Part shown: piece after piece, positions 8,957 through 17,814 of the stretch | Layout of the letters: each line of letters begins with the position of its first letter | Position numbering within the stretch: the first letter of the stretch is position 1 | NCBI RefSeq assembly: GCF_040274945.1 | Contig: NZ_JBEMAR010000002.1 | Coordinates: 186,001 to 250,000 of the forward strand | DNA: 64,000 bases | Reading direction: 5' to 3' | Source of the DNA: Carnobacterium_B sp040274945 | GTDB taxonomy: Bacteria; Bacillota; Bacilli; Lactobacillales; Carnobacteriaceae | The notes under the pieces: model-generated | The model's database searches: none | What the model was told of the DNA's origin: nothing | Seen by the model: only the letters and a program-made list of their open reading frames with translations | Position numbers and translations under genes: made by a program

Positions 8957-10726
8957 TTAGACCCTAACTTCTTCTTTCTCTTCATCATATTCTAAAGCTT
9001 TTGTTCCTTGGTCTCCGGAACTGACTCGAACGACATTTTCAACATTGTAGACAAAAATTTTCCCATCTCCAACAGTACCCGTATATAGCGCTTTTCGAGC
9101 TGTTTCTATAACCAAAGAAACTGGAATACTGCTAACCACTACTTCTAATCTTATTTTAGGAAGCAAATCTGCTTCGATTTCAACTCCTCTATAATAAGCT
9201 GTTTGGCCTTTTTGAAGGCCATATCCTTGTACTTTTGTTACTGTCATACCTGTGATACCAATACCATTTAAAGATTTTTTCAAATTTTCAAATTTAGACT
9301 CATTTGTTATGATGTCTACTTTCATTAAACGAGTCTCTTCCTTTTCACCAGTAGTAAAAGGCTGTTTTAACTGCTCATGCACTTCAACTGTCTCATGACT
9401 ATCTTCCTTATTGATAGCAAGAGATCCTACACCAGAAAATGCTAATTCAGGTTCTGGACTTTCAAATTTCAAACCTTCAAATAGAGGTTTTTGGCCAAAA
9501 GGAACCGTTACAAAGTCACCATAGCTTGATTCTAATCCATGTTCTGAAATATCCATCCCTGCAATTTCTTCTTCTTCTGTTACTCGTAACCCAATTGTTT
9601 TATCAATGAGTTTAAACGTAATAACCATTGTGACGGTCACCCATACAACAACAGATACTACTCCTAATAGTTGAATGCCTAAGAGATTAAATCCACCACC
9701 ATAAAGTAAACCTCTGTCTGTTGCAAAAACCCCTACTAGAATCGTCCCTAATGATCCCGATATCCCATGAACACCAAATGCTCCAACTGGGTCATCAATT
9801 TTAGCTTTCTTTTCGATAAATTCAATTCCATAAACTAACGCACTAGCAGAGATTGCCCCTATCGCTACAGCTCCAAATGGTGAAACTATCGCACATCCAG
9901 CTGTAATTCCTACTAAACCAGCTAGCGAACCATTTAGCGTCATAGAAATATCTGGTTTTCCGTATTTTGTCCATGTAATCACCATAGCAACTAAGGTAGC
10001 CGTTACTGCAGATAAATTTGTATTTAAAAAGATCGTCCCAATAAGAGCTAATGTTTCGTCACCCGTAGCAGAGACCGTTGAAGCACCGTTAAATCCAAAC
10101 CAAGCAAACCAAAGAATGAAAACGCCTAAGGCGCCTAATGTTAGACTATGTCCTGGAATAGCTTTTGCTTTTCCATCATTGTCGTATTTTCCAATTCTAG
10201 CCCCAACAAGTTTTGCTCCGATTAAAGCTGTTACTCCACCAACCATATGAACAGCTGTTGAACCAGCAAAATCGACAAATCCTAATTGTGCTAACCATCC
10301 TCCACCCCAGATCCAATGTCCAGAAATAGGATAAACAACTGTAGAAATAACCAATGTGTAAACTAAGTATGCACTAAATTTTGTTCTTTCTGCCATTGAT
10401 CCAGAAACAATTGTTGCTGCAGTTGCAGCAAATACCGTTTGAAACATTAAAAATACATACCCTGGTATAGTGGTGTCATAATTGCCTTGTACAAATAAAT
10501 CTGGTGTTCCAACTAAACCAGCTATACTTGGACCAAACATTACTCCAAAACCAATGATCCAGTACATTAAAGATCCTAATACAAAATCCATCAAATTTTT
10601 CATGATAATATTACCAGCATTTTTTGCTCTAGTAAATCCAGTTTCTACCATTGCAAAACCTGCTTGCATAAAAAATACTAATACCGTTCCAACAAGAACC
10701 CATAACGTATCCACAGATGAAAACAT
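8957..10726 (-). CDS. amt: Ammonium transporter with fused P-II domain
   Basis: 589 residues from the ATG at 10726, which follows GGAGG by 7 nt. The upstream MLDFITYKKGGKN reading runs through that ribosome site. Residues 1 to about 390 are an Amt/MEP channel with 11 predicted helices and the twin pore histidines (TAVHMVGG and GVHGISGS). After a linker of about 75 residues, residues 468-589 form a complete P-II (GlnB/GlnK) domain: KVQGYGLQKGQTAYYRG, a T-loop, then GTVGDGKIFVYNVENVVRV. The usual uridylylated T-loop tyrosine (YRGAEY in E. coli) is Ile here (YRGVEI). P-II normally blocks Amt by inserting its T-loop, so this is a covalently tethered gate. Confidence 0.93.
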   Translation of the reverse strand: MFSSVDTLWVLVGTVLVFFMQAGFAMVETGFTRAKNAGNIIMKNLMDFVLGSLMYWIIGFGVMFGPSIAGLVGTPDLFVQGNYDTTIPGYVFLMFQTVFAATAATIVSGSMAERTKFSAYLVYTLVISTVVYPISGHWIWGGGWLAQLGFVDFAGSTAVHMVGGVTALIGAKLVGARIGKYDNDGKAKAIPGHSLTLGALGVFILWFAWFGFNGASTVSATGDETLALIGTIFLNTNLSAVTATLVAMVITWTKYGKPDISMTLNGSLAGLVGITAGCAIVSPFGAVAIGAISASALVYGIEFIEKKAKIDDPVGAFGVHGISGSLGTILVGVFATDRGLLYGGGFNLLGIQLLGVVSVVVWVTVTMVITFKLIDKTIGLRVTEEEEIAGMDISEHGLESSYGDFVTVPFGQKPLFEGLKFESPEPELAFSGVGSLAINKEDSHETVEVHEQLKQPFTTGEKEETRLMKVDIITNESKFENLKKSLNGIGITGMTVTKVQGYGLQKGQTAYYRGVEIEADLLPKIRLEVVVSSIPVSLVIETARKALYTGTVGDGKIFVYNVENVVRVSSGDQGTKALEYDEEKEEVRV

Positions 10727-10814
10727 ATTCTTACCTCCTTTTTTATATGTTATAAAATCTAACATTTAAAAAAGCTACAAACAAGCATTTTAAATTAAAT
10801 TGCAAAGATAACCT

Positions 10815-10866
10815 AAAAAAGCTTTCAAATCATGTTACTTTATATAACATGGTTTGAAAGCTTTTT
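10815..10866 (-). terminator. Terminator of the ROK kinase gene
   Basis: An inverted repeat of about 20 bp with a T-run on the minus strand begins 5 bp after the ROK stop codon. Confidence 0.88.
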
Positions 10867-10870
10867 ATTT

Positions 10871-11770
10871 TTATTCTTCATTTAATTTATAATTGTATAA
10901 AGCACCAATGATATTTCCATTGTTTCCAAACCTGCTTTTCATTATTTCAGGTACAATAAATACCCCTTCACCTAACTCCTCTTCATACACTTTCTTTACG
11001 TTTTCTTTAATTAGTTGAATCAATAATGGATTTCCACTGATTCCGCCGCTAATAATAATTCTTTCTGGATCTAAAATAGTTTGTAAGTTGAATAATTGAA
11101 TAGCTAACGTATAGCAGTAGTCATTCAAACAGGATGCAGCTTCTTTATTTCCACCTTCAATTAGTTCAAACATTTTAAAACCATCCATGGACTCTAATGG
11201 TATTTTACATTGCAAAGCTATTTTTTTAAACAAGTACCTTATTCCATTTTGATACCCAAACATGTAGGATGCATCCTTACTTCTAGCCGTATTCGTTTTA
11301 ATAAATGAAAACTCTCCGGCAGAATAGTGCTGTCCTTTCAACACTGCACCGTTTACTACTATTCCTCCACCGATACCCGTTCCAAGATTCAGCATGACTC
11401 CATGTTGAATCCCTTTTAAATTCCCTTTCCATAATTCTCCAAGGGTTGCCGCTTTGCCATCATTTTCTACATGAATCGTCGTTTGGCATCTCGTTTCCAA
11501 CATCTCAATCATATTCATTTTCTTGATGTAATTTAAAGATCCACCATGAACAGCATATCCAGTTTTGGAATGAATAATTCCCGGCATACTAATGGCCATA
11601 CCTTCAATTTGATGAGCATATTCATCATAAATATCTCCCATCATATCTAGGAAATGCGTTAACGATTTCATAGGTGTTTTTCTAGTCTTAATTTCCCCTA
11701 ATTCACCTTGATCATTAATCAATCCATAATTCGTTTCTGTTCCTCCAATATCAATACCTAGATAATACAC
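10871..11770 (-). CDS. ROK family sugar kinase
   Basis: 299 residues from a GTG at 11770 (GGAGG 8 nt upstream). The longer ATG frame starts before that site. The N-terminal phosphate loop LGIDIGGTETNYG, the ENDGKAATLGE catalytic Asp region and the ATP loop LNLGTGIGGGIV are clear ROK motifs. The zinc-binding CxCGxxGC motif common in glucokinase and NagC-like ROK proteins is absent, as in several beta-glucoside kinases. No helix-turn-helix is present, so it is an enzyme rather than a repressor. It is monocistronic with its own terminator. The sugar substrate cannot be told from sequence. Confidence 0.85.
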   Translation of the reverse strand: MYYLGIDIGGTETNYGLINDQGELGEIKTRKTPMKSLTHFLDMMGDIYDEYAHQIEGMAISMPGIIHSKTGYAVHGGSLNYIKKMNMIEMLETRCQTTIHVENDGKAATLGELWKGNLKGIQHGVMLNLGTGIGGGIVVNGAVLKGQHYSAGEFSFIKTNTARSKDASYMFGYQNGIRYLFKKIALQCKIPLESMDGFKMFELIEGGNKEAASCLNDYCYTLAIQLFNLQTILDPERIIISGGISGNPLLIQLIKENVKKVYEEELGEGVFIVPEIMKSRFGNNGNIIGALYNYKLNEE

Positions 11771-12035
11771 TATTTTCGCCTCCTTCATCATTTCCACTCT
11801 ACTTTTCTTGCCTTTAGTTTACCACTATCTGTTAGTGAATAGAACGGTTACACGCTATCCATTTTTTTATTTTATCTCAGTTATTATCAAAATGAATGCC
11901 GTTGTTTATTTCAGCTTACAATTGTTATGTAATACTATTCTAGCTTTTTGTTACACAACTAACATCCTATCTGCTCATTATCTATGCTATACTTTTTAAG
12001 TATGAAAATGCAAGACGATTTATGGGGGTAAACTA

Positions 12036-13520
12036 TTGAAAAAGAGAGTATTAGCAGGAATTATGGCTTCGATCATGTTCGCTAGCCCATTTTTACCAAC
12101 TGTTGTTCAAGCGGACACATTGGAAGAAATGGAACAACAAAAAAACGAACTTGAATCACAATCATCAGAGCTTAATAATAGAATCCAAGAGCAAGACGAA
12201 AACTTAAACGATTTAGAAGCAGAAAAAGGTCATTTAGAATCAGACATCACTGCACTGCAAGTTCAAATAGACGAAACTGTAATGAAATTACATGATCAAG
12301 AACAAAAATTAGAAGAGTCTAAAGCAAAAGTAGAACAATTAAAAAATGAAATTGAAGCTTTAAAAGAATTAATTGCTCAACGGACAGGCAAACTTGAAAA
12401 CCAAGCACGTTCTGTACAAACGGACGGCAGTGCTTCTAATTTAATAGGCCTTATTGTAACTGCTGAAAGTTTTTCAGACTTAGTAGGCCGCATAGGTATT
12501 ATTAATCAACTTGTTACTGCTAATAAAACTATTGTAATTGAACAAGAAGCGGACCAAACAACATTAGAAGCAAGTGAAACAGAAGCAGAAGATGAAAAAG
12601 TTGCGATTGAAGAAACTAAAAATGCGATTGAATTATCAAAAAATAACTTAGTCGCTCAAAAAGCTGAAATGGATGATAAAATCGTCCAAGTTGCTATTCA
12701 ATACGATATGACAGAAGATGAAAAAAATACATTTGTTCAAGAGCAGCAAGTAATCGCTACTCAAACAAGTACTTTATCTGAAGAAATGCAAGAAGAACGT
12801 CAACGTATTATTGAGGAAGAACAAGCAAGACAGTTAGCCATTCAACAGGCTGCTGAAGAAGAAGCTAAAAAAGCTGCTGCTGAAGAAGAAGCTAGATTAA
12901 CTGCCGTTGCGGCTCAAGAAAAAGCTGAGCAAGAGGAAGCTTCTAAAAAAGCTGTCGAACAAAAAACAACAATTGCCAGCTCTTCTCCTGATAAATCAAC
13001 AAGTGCTAATAAATCGAGCAGTTCATCAAACGGTTCTAGTAATTCAAAAGCTTCAAGTAACTCAAGTTCGTCAAAAAAACCGACTATTACACCCAAACCA
13101 CAACCAGAAATAAAACCAGAATCAAAACCGTCATCTAATTCAGGTTTTATTCATCCTAGTGGCGGATATTCAACTTCACCTTATGGTTACCGTATACATC
13201 CAATTACGGGCGAGCATAAATTACATGGAGGAATTGACTTTGGCGGTGGCGGAGCAATCGTAGCCTCTCAAAGTGGTACAGTTGTCATTGCAGGATATCA
13301 TTCATCATGGGGTTACTATGTAAAAATTGACCATGGAAATGGTATGCAAACTCTTTATGCTCACATGGTTGCCGGAAGTTTACTTGTTACTCCAGGACAA
13401 CAGGTCTCTCAAGGCCAACAAATTGGAACAATGGGAACAACTGGATCTTCTACCGGTGTACATTTACATTTTGAAATGTACAAAAATGGAACTCGTGTTA
13501 ACCCTGCTTCATATTTATAA
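12036..13520 (+). CDS. Secreted coiled-coil peptidoglycan hydrolase, M23 domain
   Basis: 494 residues from a TTG after GGGGGTA. A signal peptide (residues 1-26, ending VVQA-D) is followed by two long coiled-coil blocks (about 28-115 and 165-290, EA-rich), a Ser/Lys/Pro linker (about 310-370) and a C-terminal M23 LytM endopeptidase domain. Zinc ligands are visible in HGGIDFGG and HLHFE. The architecture resembles EnvC/PcsB-type division hydrolases whose coiled coil is controlled by FtsEX. No such partner is in the window. It is a single gene ended by a strong terminator and then repeat copy A. Confidence 0.9.
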   Translation: MKKRVLAGIMASIMFASPFLPTVVQADTLEEMEQQKNELESQSSELNNRIQEQDENLNDLEAEKGHLESDITALQVQIDETVMKLHDQEQKLEESKAKVEQLKNEIEALKELIAQRTGKLENQARSVQTDGSASNLIGLIVTAESFSDLVGRIGIINQLVTANKTIVIEQEADQTTLEASETEAEDEKVAIEETKNAIELSKNNLVAQKAEMDDKIVQVAIQYDMTEDEKNTFVQEQQVIATQTSTLSEEMQEERQRIIEEEQARQLAIQQAAEEEAKKAAAEEEARLTAVAAQEKAEQEEASKKAVEQKTTIASSSPDKSTSANKSSSSSNGSSNSKASSNSSSSKKPTITPKPQPEIKPESKPSSNSGFIHPSGGYSTSPYGYRIHPITGEHKLHGGIDFGGGGAIVASQSGTVVIAGYHSSWGYYVKIDHGNGMQTLYAHMVAGSLLVTPGQQVSQGQQIGTMGTTGSSTGVHLHFEMYKNGTRVNPASYL

Positions 13521-13531
13521 ATAGAACAGTT

Positions 13532-13582
13532 AAAAAAAAGACAGAAAGTTCAGTTTTACGATGAACTTTCTGTCTTTTTTTT
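13532..13582 (+). terminator. Terminator after the M23 hydrolase gene
   Basis: A 14-bp perfect stem with a 9-nt loop, an A-run before it and a T-run after it. Confidence 0.92.
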
Positions 13583-13586
13583 ATTT

Positions 13587-13839
13587 GGCTCTTCACCAAA
13601 TGGTTTGGATACAATAAAATAGAATTTCTTCTGGAATAGACGGGCTTGCTTGTGAAAATCCATGTGACCGTTTGAAGCCAGAGTCTTCAAACTTTCAAGC
13701 CTTAAACAAAGCGTAACCGCTGAAGCGTTAACGCTCTGTAATTCGCGTTGAATCCTTAGACATGGCTACAAGCAGCCCTTATTCCTACAGAAATATCCTT
13801 TACTCGATTTAACGAATCAACACTAAAAATTGTAGAGCC
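13587..13839 (+). repeat. Structured intergenic repeat, copy A
   Basis: 253-bp copy of a family found four times in this window (others at 30564, 32101, 34138). The outer left end begins GGCTCTTCACCAAATGG and the right end closes with CTAAAAATTGTAGAGCC. Inner terminal inverted repeats around TTCTGGAATA/TATTCC-TACAGAA and GCTTGT/ACAAGC make the whole unit foldable. The central stem here is GTTTGAAG/CTTCAAAC. It fills the gap between the M23 gene and the stop codon of the ECF gene. Confidence 0.85.
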
Positions 13840-13841
13840 TT

Positions 13842-14393
13842 TTATTTCCAATCATTATTGGAGTAATACTTATTAAGAAATTTTTTTAATAAAGGAAATA
13901 AAATCGGTGCTAGGATCAAATAAAATCCGATATTCCCTACTGCGTGCATTGTATCAAAAGGAATACCTGAAGCATAATAAACCCAAAAATTTTGAATTCC
14001 AAAAAAAGGAGCTTGGACTAGCGAAATAATGAATCCATATAAATAGCCTGTAAATCCGGCATAAAAAACCATCAGTGCAAAAGGAACTTTTTTAAACATA
14101 GGTTTGATTACTAGTCCAGTAACCAAAACCACTACAAAGAATGAAACGATTTGAGCAATTGTCCAAACACCCATCCCAAGTGTCATATTTGATAAAAGAA
14201 TCGACAATACAGCTACAATTAATGCATCACTTATTCCTAAGGTTAACGTTAAAATAATTAAGATAACCGTTACTGGCTGGACATTCGGCAGGAACTGAAG
14301 CAATTGTCGACTAACTTGGCAAAGTGCTGTGAGAAAGGCAAGTAAGGTTATTCTTTGAATGGATAGTTTTTCGACACTTTTATTGCGAAGCAT
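13842..14393 (-). CDS. ECF transporter S component, probably cobalamin/corrinoid
   Basis: 183-residue membrane protein with about six helices, the size and layout of an ECF-type substrate-binding S component. It contains the LGISDAL/LSNMTLGMG and YAGFTGYLYGF segments typical of this class. The substrate is not readable from sequence. It is inferred to be cobalamin or a precursor because the gene overlaps a DUF4430 (transcobalamin-like) lipoprotein gene by 14 bp and follows an ATP:corrinoid adenosyltransferase gene. The shared energising module (EcfA/A'/T) is not in the window. Confidence 0.8.
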   Translation of the reverse strand: MLRNKSVEKLSIQRITLLAFLTALCQVSRQLLQFLPNVQPVTVILIILTLTLGISDALIVAVLSILLSNMTLGMGVWTIAQIVSFFVVVLVTGLVIKPMFKKVPFALMVFYAGFTGYLYGFIISLVQAPFFGIQNFWVYYASGIPFDTMHAVGNIGFYLILAPILFPLLKKFLNKYYSNNDWK

Positions 14394-14799
14394 TTAAAAA
14401 CCACTTCACTTCATCTCCATCTTGTAACTCGTATTCAGCTGCTCCTACAGTTGCCTCTGTATTGTTTACTTCGTACATCCAGTACTTCCCTACTTCATCG
14501 TTTTGTTTCATTCCTTCAATAGAAGCAATAAAACCGCCTTCTTCAACTACTTCATATTCTTTTTTTAGAGCTTCTAAGACTGATGTACCTTCAGAAACTT
14601 CTAATTTTTTTGTTGCTGTGTCAACTTCTTTTCCGTCTTCTTCTAATGCAATAACAATAGAGAGTGTTTCTTTAACCTGACCTTCTACTAAGGAAGTACT
14701 TTGAGCAGTAGAAGAGTCTGATACTTGCCTAGACGTTTCTCCACAGGCTGCTAAACTAAGAGCTGTTAATCCTATTAGTCCTAATTTAATTAGTTTCAT
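14380..14799 (-). CDS. DUF4430 lipoprotein, putative corrinoid-capture protein
   Basis: 139 residues. The signal peptide ends in the lipobox LSLAAC (Cys 19), then a short Ser/Thr/Gln linker, then a DUF4430 domain of about 90 residues with YWMYEVNN and VGAAEYELQDGDEVKW. DUF4430 resembles the C-terminal beta domain of intrinsic factor and transcobalamin, so a surface corrinoid-binding role alongside the neighbouring S component is reasonable but inferred. A GGAGG site precedes the ATG. Confidence 0.8.
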   Translation of the reverse strand: MKLIKLGLIGLTALSLAACGETSRQVSDSSTAQSTSLVEGQVKETLSIVIALEEDGKEVDTATKKLEVSEGTSVLEALKKEYEVVEEGGFIASIEGMKQNDEVGKYWMYEVNNTEATVGAAEYELQDGDEVKWFLNASQ

Positions 14800-14846
14800 T
14801 TTATTTATTCCTCCAATTATCGAATAACTCTGCTCACTTATTCTTT

Positions 14847-15431
14847 TTAACTCAAATCTTCTTTTTTTAATTCAGGATGAAAAACTTTTCCTCCTCTTTC
14901 GTATAAGATTTCTTTTACGCTATAGTGATGATTAACAGCTCTAGCAACAGCAAAAAAATAATCAGATAATCGATTCATATAAACTGCTACATATTGATTC
15001 ACCGTTTCTTCAAACCCTAGACTAACGATAGATCTTTCTGCTCTTCTAACAACTGTTCGTGCCATATGTAAAAGACTAGCTGTCGGATGTCCACCTGGTA
15101 ACACAAATGATAAAATCTCAGGAGCTTTATCGGCATAACCATCAATACTCATTTCTAAGTTTTGCACCATCTCTTTTGTTACTTTATAGGTTCCTTTCCC
15201 ATGGGGAGTAGCTAAGTCTGTTCCGCAATCAAATAGATTCTGCTGCATTTCAATAAGTTCTCCTTTTAACGATGAATCTCTTTCTTCTAATTGGCTCACA
15301 ATATATCCGATCAATGAATTCAGTTCATCTATTGTTCCATAGGCATCCACCCGATTTGCGTCTTTTCTTACCTTCTCGCCGCCAATTAAACTTGTATACC
15401 CTTTATCGCCCGTCTTTGTATAAAGTTGCAC
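14847..15431 (-). CDS. ATP:cob(I)alamin adenosyltransferase, PduO type
   Basis: About 194 residues from a GTG at 15431, which follows AGGGGG closely. The longer reading places the site inside the protein. It makes adenosylcobalamin from ATP and cob(I)alamin. Family motifs are present: YTKTGDKGYTSLIGG at the N-terminus, KDANRVDAYGTIDELNS, LPGGH and RTVVRRAERS. It is first in a three-gene operon with the DUF4430 lipoprotein and the S component, driven by a good promoter with a palindrome next to the -35 box. No B12-dependent enzyme is in this window. Confidence 0.92.
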   Translation of the reverse strand: MQLYTKTGDKGYTSLIGGEKVRKDANRVDAYGTIDELNSLIGYIVSQLEERDSSLKGELIEMQQNLFDCGTDLATPHGKGTYKVTKEMVQNLEMSIDGYADKAPEILSFVLPGGHPTASLLHMARTVVRRAERSIVSLGFEETVNQYVAVYMNRLSDYFFAVARAVNHHYSVKEILYERGGKVFHPELKKEDLS

Positions 15432-15470
15432 AAAAATCCCCCTCCCATTTAGTTGCATCTGCTTAAAACC

Positions 15471-15499
15471 ACTATATATCAGATGAATTTATTTTTCAA
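15471..15499 (-). promoter_or_regulatory. Promoter of the cobalamin operon
   Basis: On the minus strand a -35 TTGAAA (15494-15499) and a -10 TATAGT (15471-15476) are 17 nt apart, upstream of the GTG at 15431. Confidence 0.7.
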
Positions 15500-15516
15500 C
15501 CACAACATGTAGTGGT
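15499..15516. promoter_or_regulatory. Operator-like palindrome at the cobalamin promoter
   Basis: ACCACAACATGTAGTGGT is an 18-bp inverted repeat with 8 of 9 pairs matching. It abuts the -35 box, so it fits an activator or repressor site. No cobalamin riboswitch is seen in the short leader. Confidence 0.5.
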
Positions 15517-15519
15517 AAC

Positions 15520-15555
15520 AAAAAAAGATTGAGTTTAATAACTCAATCTTTTTTA
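15520..15555 (-). terminator. Terminator of the CAP gene
   Basis: AAAAAAGATTGAGT and its complement form a stem flanked by A- and T-runs, about 35 bp after the CAP stop codon. Confidence 0.85.
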
Positions 15556-15587
15556 CTATTCATCTGATGGATTTATGCATAATTCAC

Positions 15588-16235
15588 TTATAATGGTGTT
15601 CCAAAAATTTGAACAATATAAAGATTGGTGCCATCATAATGAACCCCAATTCCCACTTCTTCAAAATCTTTTTTTATCATATTTTCATAATGTCCTGGAC
15701 TATCTTTTAATCCTTTAAACAACCATTCAGCCATTTCTTTTTCCGCTAGGTAATTCGTTCCCATTGCTAAATTTTCTCCTGCTAATCGGTAAGAATAGTT
15801 AACTTCCGGCTCTTCTAATACGGTAAAAGTAGCTTTTCCATCTGGTCGTGTATGAGAAAACGATTCTTCTATTTCAATTGCTCGTATATTAGCTGCTTTT
15901 TTTAATTGATCATTTGAACTTACAGGTGCAACACCCACTTCACTTCTTAAATCATTTAATAACTCTAACATTCGGTTCTCCACAACTGCAACGTCAATTT
16001 CATTGGTTTCTGTTAAATCATTCGTGCTTGCTGAATCCATACTCGTTGATTGTTCTTGTTCACTCGTATCTGGGGATTCTTCTACAAGTACTAATGGATT
16101 ATCTTTTAATTTATTCTCCATTAGAGAGATAGCATCACTAATTTTTGTACCTTCTAAACTAGTCGTACTGCCCAGCCAGTAGCCAAAACCAATTAATACG
16201 ATCAAAAGTAAACTATATGAGAAAAATTTTCTCAT
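15588..16235 (-). CDS. Membrane-anchored CAP-domain protein
   Basis: 215 residues. One N-terminal transmembrane/signal segment (5-23), an acidic Ser/Thr-rich linker (about 45-80), then a CAP (SCP/PR-1) domain. Typical motifs are visible: LLNDLRSEVGVAPV, SHTRPDGKATFTVL, AGENLAMG and SPGHYENMIKKDFEEVGIGVHY. The conserved His/Glu set of the CAP cavity is present. Bacterial CAP proteins of this type sit on the outer membrane face. Their biochemical role is unsettled. It is a single gene with its own terminator. Confidence 0.87.
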   Translation of the reverse strand: MRKFFSYSLLLIVLIGFGYWLGSTTSLEGTKISDAISLMENKLKDNPLVLVEESPDTSEQEQSTSMDSASTNDLTETNEIDVAVVENRMLELLNDLRSEVGVAPVSSNDQLKKAANIRAIEIEESFSHTRPDGKATFTVLEEPEVNYSYRLAGENLAMGTNYLAEKEMAEWLFKGLKDSPGHYENMIKKDFEEVGIGVHYDGTNLYIVQIFGTPL

Positions 16236-16374
16236 TCCATCAAACCTTTCTTTTTGTTCTCATTCACTTACTGCTTGTAGTATACCAAAAATGATTGAGT
16301 ACACATATACGTTAAAAGGAAAACGATTGTTTTATTCTCACATTTAAACTTGATCAACTTACTTTTTTATCTAT

Positions 16375-16704
16375 CTAACTAAGTTCCTCTATTAATTTAT
16401 CCATTGTTTTCATGATAGACTTTCCTATCCACCAATCTATTTTGAAAATCCCAGTTTCACTGCCTGATACGATCATGATCACTTCAACTTGTTCATTTTC
16501 TAAAGGATGGATATGAAGAGTCAAACTTGCTACGCTGTCATTTCTGGAAAAGTATTTTTCAAAAACAGTTAAAAAGCCTTTTCCATATTCAAAATTAAGT
16601 CCGTAGGTAGTCGATTGTTCATAATTATCAACAGTTAAATGCTGTTTAAAATATTCCAAAATATCAAAACTATTCCCATTCAATATAACTTGTTTTTCTT
16701 TCAT
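16375..16704 (-). CDS. Hypothetical cytosolic protein
   Basis: 109 residues from the ATG at 16704, chosen because AAGGA lies 8 nt before it. The ATG at 16713 would touch that site. It is a soluble alpha/beta protein without signal peptide or membrane helix. The sequence has a GLNFEYGKGFLTVFEKYF segment and a C-terminal helix IGKSIMKTMDKLIEEL. I do not recognise the family with confidence. It stands alone between the CAP gene and a divergent HAD gene. Confidence 0.65.
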   Translation of the reverse strand: MKEKQVILNGNSFDILEYFKQHLTVDNYEQSTTYGLNFEYGKGFLTVFEKYFSRNDSVASLTLHIHPLENEQVEVIMIVSGSETGIFKIDWWIGKSIMKTMDKLIEELS

Positions 16705-16830
16705 TTCATCCATCCTTTAAATTTGATTAGTTACCTTTATTATGCTGAACATTCTACCTCTATACAAGATAAATGGTATACTTTTTAAAGAATATTTAAA
16801 ACAACTAATTTATTAAGGAGGTTCACTCAT

Positions 16831-17565
16831 TTGAAACAATACCAAACACTTTTATTTGATGTAGATGATACATTGCTTGATTTTAAAGCCGCTGAAAATT
16901 ATGCTTTACAAAAATTATTTAGTGAACACAATGTTGTCTTGACAGATGATATTAAGCACTTTTATCAAGAAATGAACCAAAAATTATGGTCTTCTTTTGA
17001 AAAAGGAGAAATTAAACGGGAAGAATTATTGCATACCCGCTTTTCAATTTTATTTAAAAAGGTTGGATTAACATTAAATGGGGTTCATTTAGATAACTTA
17101 TATAGACAATATTTAGAAGAAAGTGCCGTATTGATTGATGGCGCAAAATCTTTACTTCAGAAATTAGCCAAACAGTATGACCTTTATGTGGTAACAAATG
17201 GGGTTGCACGTACGCAATTCATCCGTCTAAACAACTCAGAACTGACCACTTACTTTAAAGATATTTTTGTTTCTGAAGAAGTTGGCTATCAAAAGCCTAT
17301 GAAAGAATTTTTTAATCATGTTTTTGAAAAAATCCCTTACCATGCTGCGGATAAGACATTAATTATTGGAGATTCTTTAACTTCTGACATTCAAGGCGGA
17401 ATAAATGCTGGAATCGATACATGTTGGTTTAATCCTAAAGGACCTATAAACGTAACACATATTCCAACTTATGAGATTCACCGACTACAAACATTAGAAA
17501 ATATGCTTTTAGCACCTAATTCTACAAAGGAAACACCTAATAGACATTCTGTAGTAACTTTCTAA
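16831..17565 (+). CDS. HAD phosphatase, YjjG/YfnB type 5'-nucleotidase
   Basis: 244 residues from a TTG behind AAGGAGG. Haloacid dehalogenase motifs are complete: I, FDVDDTLLDF (residues 9-18); II, VVTNG; III, Lys in YQKPMKEFF; IV, IIGDSLTSDIQGG. The helical cap between motifs I and II is of the YjjG/YfnB type, associated with housecleaning hydrolysis of noncanonical pyrimidine nucleoside monophosphates. Substrate assignment is by family. It is a single gene with its own terminator. Confidence 0.88.
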   Translation: MKQYQTLLFDVDDTLLDFKAAENYALQKLFSEHNVVLTDDIKHFYQEMNQKLWSSFEKGEIKREELLHTRFSILFKKVGLTLNGVHLDNLYRQYLEESAVLIDGAKSLLQKLAKQYDLYVVTNGVARTQFIRLNNSELTTYFKDIFVSEEVGYQKPMKEFFNHVFEKIPYHAADKTLIIGDSLTSDIQGGINAGIDTCWFNPKGPINVTHIPTYEIHRLQTLENMLLAPNSTKETPNRHSVVTF

Positions 17566-17570
17566 TCAGC

Positions 17571-17608
17571 TAAAAAGAGGTAGAGACTTCCATCTCTATC
17601 CTTTTTAG
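17571..17608 (+). terminator. Terminator after the HAD gene
   Basis: TAAAAAGAGG-TAGAGA pairs with CTCTA-CCTTTTTA around a short loop. It begins 6 bp after the stop codon. Confidence 0.8.
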
Positions 17609-17716
17609 TTTTGTTCCAATTATTTTATAAAAAGAATGACACATTAACTTTTTTCACAAAATTGACCTATACCACTTTTTAAATCATTGATTTAGCAACG
17701 TTTCAGAGCATTCTTA

Positions 17717-17725
17717 TGCTATAAT
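17717..17725 (+). promoter_or_regulatory. Extended -10 promoter of the GlcD-type gene
   Basis: TGCTATAAT is a perfect extended -10 element 90 bp before the ATG. No convincing -35 box lies at the right distance, as is common for extended -10 promoters. Confidence 0.5.
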
Positions 17726-17814
17726 TCAATTGCATTTTCTAGTAGTTAAGTGCTAAACTAATGAATGTAAGAACTAAAATACTTATCTATTTTATACCCA
17801 AAAGGAGATTTTTT

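Noticed and set aside
13587..13839. Degenerate transposase in repeat A
   Set aside because: No open frame or transposase motif in any of the four copies. The unit is non-coding and foldable.
15432..15587. Cobalamin riboswitch before the adenosyltransferase gene
   Set aside because: The predicted leader is under 45 nt and lacks the B12 box. A DNA palindrome at the promoter is the only visible control site.
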